Part shown: positions 8,015 to 14,454 of the stretch, one piece after another
How positions within the stretch are numbered: position 1 is the first letter of the stretch
How the letters are laid out: each line of letters begins with the position of its first letter
Source: Streptomyces mobaraensis
Lineage (GTDB): Bacteria; Actinomycetota; Actinomycetes; Streptomycetales; Streptomycetaceae
DNA length: 64,000 nt
Assembly: GCF_020099395.1 (NCBI RefSeq)
Contig: NZ_CP083590.1
Span: 992,001-1,056,000, forward strand
Reading direction: 5' to 3'
Position numbers and translations under genes: made by a program
Notes under the pieces: model-generated
What the model saw: only the letters and a program-made list of their open reading frames with translations
Database searches by the model: none
What the model was told of the DNA's origin: nothing

Positions 8015-8970
8015 CGCGCCGCCCCGACCGTGCCGGCGGCCAGCCAGTCGCGGGGCCGCAGGAACTCGGCGAGCCGCTCCTCCTCGCTGCCGGGTTCCGG
8101 CGTGAGGTCGAAGCCCCAGGAGGCCGTGGGCGGCAGGGACATGAGGATGGCCTCGGTGTTGCCGCGGCTCTCCAGGCCGAACCGGGTGCCGCGGTCGTGG
8201 AGGAGGTTGAACTCCACGTACCGGCCCCGGCGCAGGAGCTGCCAGCGGCGCTCGCGTTCGCCGTACGGGGTGTGGGCGCGCCGGCGGACTATCGGTAAGT
8301 AGGCGGGGGCCAGGACGTCCAGTCCGGTGGCGACGAAGCGGAAGGCGCGGTCCCAGCCGTCCGGCCCGCCGGGCCGCAGGTGGTCGAAGAAGATGCCGCC
8401 GACGCCGCGCGTCTCCTGCCGGTGGGGCAGGTAGAAGTAGGCGTCGCAGTTCGCCTTGGCCCGGGGGTAGAAGTCCGGGTCGTAGGCGTCGCAGCAGTCC
8501 TTCAGGGTGCGGTGCAGGTGCCGGGCGTCCTCCTCGAAGCCGTAGGAGGGCGTCATGTCGGCGCCGCCGCCGAACCACCAGACGTCCTGTCCGGCTCCGG
8601 CCGACGTCACCTCGAAGTAGCGGAAGTTGGCGTGGAAGGCGGGCACCCACGGGTTGCGCGGGTGGAGGACGGTGGACAGGCCGGTGGCGAAGAAGCCGGC
8701 GCCGGGGTCGATGTCGTGGCGGTCGGTGATGGCGTCGGGGACCCGGTCGCCGTGGACGGCCGACACGTTGACGCCGGCCCGTTCGAACACGGCGCCGCCC
8801 TCCAGGACGCGGGCCCAGCCGCCCCCGCCGCCGGGCCGCTCCCAGTCGTGGGCGGTGAACCGGGAGCGGCCGTCGCCCTCGCCCTCGCCGTCGCACTCCT
8901 CCAGGGCCCGTATCAGCGCGGCCTGCGCGTCGAGCATCAGCGCCAGCGCCTGGTCCCGTCGGGTCGTCAT
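8011..8970 (-). CDS. hemF: Oxygen-dependent coproporphyrinogen III oxidase, HemF (319 aa)
   Basis: Oxidatively decarboxylates coproporphyrinogen III to protoporphyrinogen IX using O2. The family blocks are complete: HANFRYFEV, WWFGGGADMTPSYGFEED, DFYPRAKANCDAYFYLPHR, RGVGGIFFDHL, and GRYVEFNLLHDRGTRFGLES. Length is normal (about 300). It overlaps hemE upstream and hemA downstream by four bases each, so it is an integral cistron of the operon. The oddity is phylogenetic: HemF belongs to the protoporphyrin-dependent route of proteobacteria and eukaryotes, whereas actinomycetes are known for the coproporphyrin-dependent route. Identification is firm; its physiological place here is inference. 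Confidence 0.93.
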   Translation of the reverse strand: MTTRRDQALALMLDAQAALIRALEECDGEGEGDGRSRFTAHDWERPGGGGGWARVLEGGAVFERAGVNVSAVHGDRVPDAITDRHDIDPGAGFFATGLSTVLHPRNPWVPAFHANFRYFEVTSAGAGQDVWWFGGGADMTPSYGFEEDARHLHRTLKDCCDAYDPDFYPRAKANCDAYFYLPHRQETRGVGGIFFDHLRPGGPDGWDRAFRFVATGLDVLAPAYLPIVRRRAHTPYGERERRWQLLRRGRYVEFNLLHDRGTRFGLESRGNTEAILMSLPPTASWGFDLTPEPGSEEERLAEFLRPRDWLAAGTVGAAR

Positions 8971-10082
8971 GCGGGCGCCCCCTTTCCGTCGTCGCCGGCC
9001 GTTCCGTCGCCGGCTGTTCCGTCCTCGGCGGCCTCCGCGTGCGCGCCCGCCTCCGCGCCTTCGCCGGACTCCGTGTGCCGGTCGAACCCGTGCACGACGT
9101 CGATGAGGCGCTGGACGTGCCCGACGGGCGTGTCCGGGCGGATGCCGTGGCCGAGGTTGAAGATGTGCGGGCCGCCCAGGCCCTCCCGGAGCACGGCCCG
9201 TGCCCGGCCGGCCAGGGCCGCGGGGCGGTGGACGAGGACGGCCGGGTCGAGGTTGCCCTGGAGGGTCCGGCCGGGCAGCGCCCGGCGGGCGGCGGACAGC
9301 GGGGTCCGCCAGTCGACGCCGACGACCTCGGCGGGCAGCTCCGCGAACCGGTCCAGCAGGTGGTGGGCGCCGACCGCGAAGTGGATGCGCGGGACCGCGA
9401 GGTCGTCCAGGGCGGCCAGCACCCGCCGGGTGCGCGGCAGCCCGAACTCCGCGTAGACGGCGGGTGCGTGGGAGCCGGCCCAGCTGTCGAAGAGCTGTAC
9501 GGCCTGGGCGCCGGCGGCGATCTGCAGACGCAGGTAGCGGATGGTGACGTCGGTGAGCCGGTCCAGCAGCAGCCGGGCGGCCTCGGGTTCGGCGTGCAGC
9601 CAGACCCGGAAGCCGGCGTGGCCGTCGCCGGCCCCGCCCGCGTCCACCAGATAGGTGGCCAGGGTGAGCGGCGCCCCGGCGAAGCCGATCAGCGGCACGT
9701 GGCAGCGCTCGCGCACGGCGCGGACGGCGTCGGCGACGAAGGGCGCCGTCTCCCCGGGCTCCGGCACCCGCAGCCGGCGGACGTCGGCGAGGGTGCGCAC
9801 CGGCCGGGTGATCACCGGGCCGGGGGCGAATTCGATCTCCACTCCCATGTCGGCGAGCGGCGTCATGATGTCGCTGAAAAGGATCGCCGCGTCGAGGGAA
9901 AACCGCCGCAGGGGCAGCATGGTGATCTCGGCCGCGACCTCGGGATTACGGCACATCTCCCAGAAGCCGTAGCGCTCTTTGAGTGCGTTGTATTCGGGCA
10001 GGTATCGGCCTGCTTGCCGCATGATCCATATGGGCGCCCGCCGGGTGTCCTTACCCGAGGCGGCGTCGAGGAAAATACTCAT
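8967..10082 (-). CDS. hemE: Uroporphyrinogen III decarboxylase, HemE (371 aa)
   Basis: Decarboxylates the four acetate side chains of uroporphyrinogen III to give coproporphyrinogen III. Signatures: PIWIMRQAGRYLPEY near residue 20, the catalytic Asp in LFSDIMTPLADMGV, GFAGAPLTLATYLVDAG, FDSWAGSHAP, LQGNLDP and NLGHGIRPDTPV. The last ~30 residues are an acidic Gly/Ala/Glu tail beyond the fold. It is the first gene of the minus-strand haem operon and is divergent from hemH, with a 122-base shared promoter region. The ATG at 10082 lacks a strong ribosome binding site. Confidence 0.94.
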   Translation of the reverse strand: MSIFLDAASGKDTRRAPIWIMRQAGRYLPEYNALKERYGFWEMCRNPEVAAEITMLPLRRFSLDAAILFSDIMTPLADMGVEIEFAPGPVITRPVRTLADVRRLRVPEPGETAPFVADAVRAVRERCHVPLIGFAGAPLTLATYLVDAGGAGDGHAGFRVWLHAEPEAARLLLDRLTDVTIRYLRLQIAAGAQAVQLFDSWAGSHAPAVYAEFGLPRTRRVLAALDDLAVPRIHFAVGAHHLLDRFAELPAEVVGVDWRTPLSAARRALPGRTLQGNLDPAVLVHRPAALAGRARAVLREGLGGPHIFNLGHGIRPDTPVGHVQRLIDVVHGFDRHTESGEGAEAGAHAEAAEDGTAGDGTAGDDGKGAPA

Positions 10083-10135
10083 CCCGGAAGCTCAGCCCCC
10101 GTTATTCAGAGTTCCCAATTCATGCCTCGGCCAGT

Positions 10136-10162
10136 CTGTTAGGGGCCTTGTTTGAGTGTCAA
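10136..10162 (-). promoter_or_regulatory. Candidate promoter of the hemE operon
   Basis: Read on the minus strand, TTGACA (10162-10157) is followed after 15 bases by TAACAG (10141-10136). The hexamers are good but the spacing is short, so this is a candidate only. It overlaps the hemH -35 region, so the two divergent promoters may be mutually exclusive. Confidence 0.35.
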
Positions 10163-10177
10163 GGGCGAGTCTAGGAT
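10148..10177 (+). promoter_or_regulatory. Candidate promoter of the hemH operon
   Basis: TTGTTT (10148-10153) and TAGGAT (10172-10177) are separated by 18 bases, close to the principal-sigma consensus of Streptomyces. The start codon of hemH lies 28 bases after the -10, leaving a short leader that carries the ribosome binding site GGGGGTGG. Confidence 0.5.
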
Positions 10178-10204
10178 CGCCCCTTGATTGGGGGTGGACG
10201 ATAT

Positions 10205-11389
10205 ATGGAACATGAGAATCCGAGCCCTACCGGCGTCGTCCTGATGAACCTGGGCGGACCTCGTACGCTGCGCGAGGTCGGCCCTTTTCTGCACTCCCTG
10301 TTCAGCGACCGGGAGATCATCCAACTCCCCGCGCAGTCCACTCTGGGCCCGCTGATCGCCCGGTTGCGCACCCCTCGGCTGGAGAAGGTCTACGCCGGCA
10401 TCGGCGGCGGCTCCCCGCTGTACGACTGGACGGTCCGTCAGGGTGAGGGGCTGGTCAAGCGGCTCGACGTACTCAGCCCGCAGACCGCGCCGCACCGCTT
10501 CTACCTGGCCTTCCGCTACACCGAGCCGAGCAGCGCGCAGGCGCTGCGCCGGATGGCGGCGGACGGGGTGCGGCGCGTCGTGGCGTTCCCGCAGTACCCG
10601 CAGTACTCGTGCTCGACCACCGGTTCCAGCCTGCACGAGCTGTGGGCGTCCGCCCGGCGGCTGCGACTGGACGCCGCCTTCCGGTGGAGCGTCGTCGACC
10701 GCTGGTCGACGCATCCGGCGTATGTGCAGGCCATGGCGGCGAAGGTGCGCGAAGGGCTGGCCCAATTCCCGGAATCGGAGCGGGACGACGTCGTGGTGCT
10801 GTTCAGCGCGCACTCGCTTCCGCAACGCGTGATCAACAAAGGGGACCCTTATCTTCAGGAAGTGGCGGGAACCGTTCGCGAGGTGATGCGCGAGCTCGGC
10901 GACCGCCAGGAGCACGTGCTGTGTTTTCAGGCCGATGTCGGCCCGGTGACATGGCAGGGACCCAACACGGAATCCGTCATTCGGTCCCTCGGAAAACAGG
11001 GGCGGCGCAATATCCTGATAGTGGGAATCATTTTCACCACCGACCATCTGGATACGCTGTCGGAAATAGACGTCGAGTTCGCGGAGGCCGCGGCGGAGGC
11101 CGGTGTCACACGGTTCCGGCGGGCGCCGGCACCCAATGACGACCCGCTGTTCCTGGACGCCATGGCGCAGGTGGTCGCCGACCACCTGGCCGCCGGGGCG
11201 CCCTGCGGGCCGCAGTTCGGACTGCGCTGCGCGGGGTGCGCGGATCCGGCGTGCCGGGAGATCCTCAACCCGGTCGGGCGCGACACGGCCGGGCTCAACA
11301 CGGCCGGGCTCAACACGGCCGGGCTCAACACGGCCGGGCTCAACACGGCCGGGAACGGGCCGACTTCTCCGCCCGGCGCGGCGCCGTGA
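10205..11389 (+). CDS. hemH: Ferrochelatase with C-terminal Cys cluster and GLNTA repeats, HemH (394 aa)
   Basis: Inserts Fe2+ into protoporphyrin IX (or coproporphyrin III in actinobacterial homologues). Conserved blocks: VLMNLGGPRTLREV, GGSPLYDWT, the catalytic His in LFSAHSLPQRVI, FQADVGPVTWQGP and the acidic motif TTDHLDTLSEIDVEF. Near the C-terminus CGPQFGLRCAGCADPAC supplies four Cys, suggesting a [2Fe-2S] cluster as in some actinobacterial and animal ferrochelatases. The protein then ends in tandem GLNTA repeats encoded by 15-bp DNA repeats. ATG 10205 was preferred over TTG 10184 because GGGGGTGG precedes it at proper distance. Its stop overlaps the GTG of hemY. Confidence 0.93.
   Translation: MEHENPSPTGVVLMNLGGPRTLREVGPFLHSLFSDREIIQLPAQSTLGPLIARLRTPRLEKVYAGIGGGSPLYDWTVRQGEGLVKRLDVLSPQTAPHRFYLAFRYTEPSSAQALRRMAADGVRRVVAFPQYPQYSCSTTGSSLHELWASARRLRLDAAFRWSVVDRWSTHPAYVQAMAAKVREGLAQFPESERDDVVVLFSAHSLPQRVINKGDPYLQEVAGTVREVMRELGDRQEHVLCFQADVGPVTWQGPNTESVIRSLGKQGRRNILIVGIIFTTDHLDTLSEIDVEFAEAAAEAGVTRFRRAPAPNDDPLFLDAMAQVVADHLAAGAPCGPQFGLRCAGCADPACREILNPVGRDTAGLNTAGLNTAGLNTAGLNTAGNGPTSPPGAAP
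11283..11353 (+). repeat. 15-bp tandem repeat in the 3' end of hemH
   Basis: Four exact copies of ACACGGCCGGGCTCA (11283-11342) plus a partial fifth encode repeated GLNTA at the ferrochelatase C-terminus. The unit length is a multiple of three, so copy-number change would lengthen or shorten the tail without shifting frame. Confidence 0.95.
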
Positions 11390-13182
11390 CCGGGGAGCGC
11401 CCGCGCGTCGCCGTCGTCGGCGCCGGGGTCACCGGGCTGACCGTCGCCTTCGAGCTGCTCTCCGCGCTCCCCGGCGCGGAGGTGACGGTCCTGGAGGCGG
11501 CGCCCGTCGCCGGCGGGAAGATCGCCCGCCACCGCGCGGACGGCTACACCGTCGAACTGGGCCCCAACGGCTTCCTCGACAACGGCGCCGACACCCGTAC
11601 CCTGGCCGACGCCCTCGGGCTCGGCCCCCGGCTGCGGCCGGCCGCGGACGCCGCCCGGGAGCGGTTCCTGCTGCGCGGCGGCCGGCTGCTGCCGCTGCCG
11701 CTCGGTTCCGCCTCCTTCGCCGCCAGCCCGCTGCTCAGTCCCGCGGCGAAGGCCCGCGTCCTGGCCGAGCCGCTGGTCCGCCGGGCGGCCGGCGAGGAGA
11801 CCGTGCACGCCTTCCTCACCCGGCGGTTCGGGCCCCGGGCGGCCGCCCTGCTGGCGGCGCCGCTGGTGCACGGCGTCACCTCCGGTGACCCCTGGACGAC
11901 CAGCCTGGACGCGGCCTTCCCGCGGATCAGGGCGCTCGAACGCGACCGCGGCAGCCTGCTGCTGGCCGCCCTGCGCGGCCGGCTGCTCCGCGCCGCGGGC
12001 CGCGCGGGGCCGCCCCCGCGGCTGACCGGCTTCGCCGACGGCGGCATGCGGGTGCTGGTGGACGCCCTGACGCGGCGGCTCGGCGAGCGGCTGCGGACGG
12101 GCCGGGCGGTGACCGCCCTGCGGCGCGCCCCCGGGCCGGGGGGCGGCTGGCTGGTGGAGACGGCGGGCCACGAGCCGGTCCGCGCCGGCCACGTCGTCGT
12201 CACCGTGCCCGCGCCCGCCGCCGCGCGGCTGCTGACACCCCATCTGCCGCGCGCCGCCGCGACGTTGGCGGGTGTGCGGTACGCGCCGGTGCGTGTGGTG
12301 TCCGTCGGCTACCAGCGGCGCGACCTGGCCGTCCTGCCGCGCGGCTTCGGCTACCTGACGGTGCCGCCGGAGCCCACGCGGATCCTCGGCGTCGTCCACG
12401 CGTCCGTCGTCTTCCCCGACTGCGCACCGCCGGACGGCGTCCTGCTGCGCGCCTTCGCGGGCGGCGCCGAGGACCCCGGCTTCGCGGAACTGGATCCGGA
12501 CGAGGCGGTGGCCGCGGTGCACCGCGACGTCACCACGCTGTTCGGCCCGGCGGCGGAACCGGAGTTCCGGCACGACCACGTCTGGCCCGAGGCGATCCCG
12601 CAGTACGCGCCGGGCCACGGCGCACGGGTGCGCGCGCTGCTGGACGCGGTCGCCGGTGTGCCCGGTCTGCATCTGGCGGGCAGCGCGTACCACGGCGTGG
12701 CGGTCAACGAGTGCGTGCGCGACGCGCGGCGGGCGGCGTCGGAGGTACTGACCGCGCTGCGCGGGGCGCCGTCGGCGGCCCCCGCCGGAGAGCCGTCCCG
12801 GCCCCCCCGGGCGGCCGGACGGTGCCGTCGGACGGTCCGCGCCCCCCGGCTCGCGGGACGGATCCGCGTGTCCTCCGGCCGGCCCGCGGGGGCAGGGCGC
12901 GTTCCGCGCGACGGCGACGGCACCGGCCACGGACCCGGAACGGCCGCCGGCCGCCGAACGCCCCGCCGCCCCGACCCCACCGGACGCACCCCCGGCCTCA
13001 CGCCACGCTCTGCGGGACGAGCCCGTTCCCGCACGGGACGACCGGCCGTCCGGGCCGTCGTATCCGCACGACGACCGGCCGGCCGGACCGCCGTCCCTGG
13101 CCGGAGACCCGCGGGACGACGGCCCGCACCCGCACCACGACCCCCACCACCCCCTCCCCCGACACGAGGAGAAGCAGCGTGA
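11386..13182 (+). CDS. hemY: Protoporphyrinogen/coproporphyrinogen oxidase, HemY family, with long tail (598 aa)
   Basis: FAD-dependent oxidase that aromatises protoporphyrinogen IX; actinobacterial members can act on coproporphyrinogen III. The dinucleotide fold is at the start (VAVVGAGVTGLTVAFELL), followed by the flavin motif with GGKIARHRADGYTVELGPNG. The C-terminal FAD contact reads GVPGLHLAGSAYHGVAVNEC. The fold ends near residue 460. The remaining ~138 residues are Arg/Pro/Gly-rich, repetitive in feel and unlike any domain, so the frame may simply have run through former intergenic DNA. The GTG start overlaps the hemH stop and the gene's own stop overlaps the next GTG. Confidence 0.88.
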   Translation: MTGERPRVAVVGAGVTGLTVAFELLSALPGAEVTVLEAAPVAGGKIARHRADGYTVELGPNGFLDNGADTRTLADALGLGPRLRPAADAARERFLLRGGRLLPLPLGSASFAASPLLSPAAKARVLAEPLVRRAAGEETVHAFLTRRFGPRAAALLAAPLVHGVTSGDPWTTSLDAAFPRIRALERDRGSLLLAALRGRLLRAAGRAGPPPRLTGFADGGMRVLVDALTRRLGERLRTGRAVTALRRAPGPGGGWLVETAGHEPVRAGHVVVTVPAPAAARLLTPHLPRAAATLAGVRYAPVRVVSVGYQRRDLAVLPRGFGYLTVPPEPTRILGVVHASVVFPDCAPPDGVLLRAFAGGAEDPGFAELDPDEAVAAVHRDVTTLFGPAAEPEFRHDHVWPEAIPQYAPGHGARVRALLDAVAGVPGLHLAGSAYHGVAVNECVRDARRAASEVLTALRGAPSAAPAGEPSRPPRAAGRCRRTVRAPRLAGRIRVSSGRPAGAGRVPRDGDGTGHGPGTAAGRRTPRRPDPTGRTPGLTPRSAGRARSRTGRPAVRAVVSARRPAGRTAVPGRRPAGRRPAPAPRPPPPPPPTRGEAA

Positions 13183-13715
13183 CCGACACGACCCAGGCCC
13201 CCTCGGCACCGGCCGGCCCGGCCCCCGGGGGCGGTGACGGTACCGACAAGCGGGCACAGACGCGCCGGATGCTCGGCGACCGGCTGCGCCGGTACCTCGA
13301 ACTGGAGGCGGAGCGCGGGCCGGAGGAGGCGCGGGAGGTGCTGCTCGACGGGTATCCCGAACGCCAGGCGGCCCGGATGGGGCCGCTGATCTCGGGGTGT
13401 TCGCTGGCCGAGGGGTTCGGCAAGGCCCTTCCCCGGTTCGCGGCCATGGGCTTCCTGGAGGAGGCGATCGACGTCTCGACGGACGACGAGGACGTGGTCA
13501 TGGAGGTGTGCCGCACCTGCATGTGCCTGACCGCGGCCGAGGACATCGGGCTGAGCGAGCCGCGGCCCGTCCTCTGCGAGCTGGACTTCGAGGCGACCCG
13601 GCGGGCCTTCCCGGAGATGTCCGCCGGGAGCCTGCGCCGGCAGACGGACGGGCACCACGTCTGCGTCTTCCGTTACGCGCGCCCCCGCCCGGCCGCCCCG
13701 GAGGAGCCGTCCTGA
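13179..13715 (+). CDS. Cysteine-rich protein of the hem operon (178 aa)
   Basis: Not confidently assigned. After a 25-residue disordered N-terminus comes an all-helical region (RMLGDRLRRYLELEAERG), then cysteines at about residues 74, 111, 114, 116, 133 and 162. The cluster CRTCMCLTAAED and the ending HHVCVFRYARP resemble small V4R or L-2-amino-thiazoline-4-carboxylate-hydrolase-like proteins, but the match is from memory of motifs and weak. GTG start with GAGGAGAA ahead of it, overlapping the hemY stop, makes it the third cistron of hemH-hemY. Metal, Fe-S or porphyrin handling is a reasonable guess. Its 3' end overlaps the convergent TetR gene by 43 bases. Confidence 0.65.
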   Translation: MTDTTQAPSAPAGPAPGGGDGTDKRAQTRRMLGDRLRRYLELEAERGPEEAREVLLDGYPERQAARMGPLISGCSLAEGFGKALPRFAAMGFLEEAIDVSTDDEDVVMEVCRTCMCLTAAEDIGLSEPRPVLCELDFEATRRAFPEMSAGSLRRQTDGHHVCVFRYARPRPAAPEEPS

Positions 13716-14347
13716 CACAGCCCGGACTCGACGAGCAGCAGCAGGTCGGCGGCGAGCGTCGCGACCGGCACGTCGCCCTTGAGCACCTGGCCGCGGGCGG
13801 CCGACAGCAGGTGCATCAGGAGTTCGGCGTGCCGGCCGGGGCTGACGCGCTCGTCGAAGACGCCCTCGGCCCGGCCGTTCTCCAGCACTTCGGAGAGGAG
13901 GGCGCGCAGCCGGTCGGTGTGGGCGGCCATCCGCTCCCGTATGGAGGGGCTGATGCCGAGCGCCTGCAACTGCAGGGCGCCGGACCGGCGTTCGGGCCGC
14001 GCGAAGTACTCCAGGTGCGCGGTCAGGAACGCCTCCAGCCGGGCCCGGGGGCCGTGGACGCCGTCCAGGCGCTCGCGCAACTGCCCGTAGAACCGGTCGA
14101 CCTCGTCGCTCACCACCGACAGCAGGACGTGCTCGACGTCCTTGAAGTAGTTGTAGGCGGTGGCCCGGGAGACGCCGGCCCGTTCCGCGATCTTCGACAT
14201 GGTGGTGCCGGCCAGGCCCTGCTCGGCCGCGATCTGCACCGCGGCCTCCCCGATGGCGGCGCGCAGTTGTTCTTTGTGCAGGGCGACCATCCGGTTCCAT
14301 CCGGAACCGGAACGGCCGGCCGCCGCATCGGGGCGTTCGGTGTCCAC
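13673..14347 (-). CDS. TetR/AcrR-family repressor (224 aa)
   Basis: N-terminal TetR helix-turn-helix: IGEAAVQIAAEQGLAGTTMS, then KIAERAGVSRATAYNYFKDVE (residues about 30-75). The ligand-binding half is helical and Arg/Leu-rich. The start is GTG with AAGGAG eight bases upstream. It is divergent from an MMPL pump and an MFS exporter, the standard layout for a drug- or metabolite-responsive repressor of efflux, so those two genes are the likely targets. An inverted repeat sits in the short intergenic space. Confidence 0.9.
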   Translation of the reverse strand: MDTERPDAAAGRSGSGWNRMVALHKEQLRAAIGEAAVQIAAEQGLAGTTMSKIAERAGVSRATAYNYFKDVEHVLLSVVSDEVDRFYGQLRERLDGVHGPRARLEAFLTAHLEYFARPERRSGALQLQALGISPSIRERMAAHTDRLRALLSEVLENGRAEGVFDERVSPGRHAELLMHLLSAARGQVLKGDVPVATLAADLLLLVESGLCQDGSSGAAGRGRA

Positions 14348-14354
14348 TCACACT

Positions 14355-14366
14355 CCTTGGACAAGG
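14355..14366. promoter_or_regulatory. Candidate TetR operator
   Basis: CCTTG-GA-CAAGG is a perfect inverted repeat eight bases upstream of the tetR start; CCTTGG recurs at 14375. It lies where a repressor would block both the regulator gene and the divergent pump. No direct evidence of binding. Confidence 0.45.
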
Positions 14367-14454
14367 TGTCTAAGCCTTGGCGCTTGGTCTACTATCTGGC
14401 GGGACTGTTGAGGCCCCGGAGCCGAGGCCCAGATTAGACCCCGAATGCGGTGAT

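Noticed and set aside
10927..13257. A minus-strand frame of about 776 codons opposite hemH and hemY
   Set aside because: Antisense to well-conserved coding sequence and compositionally random.
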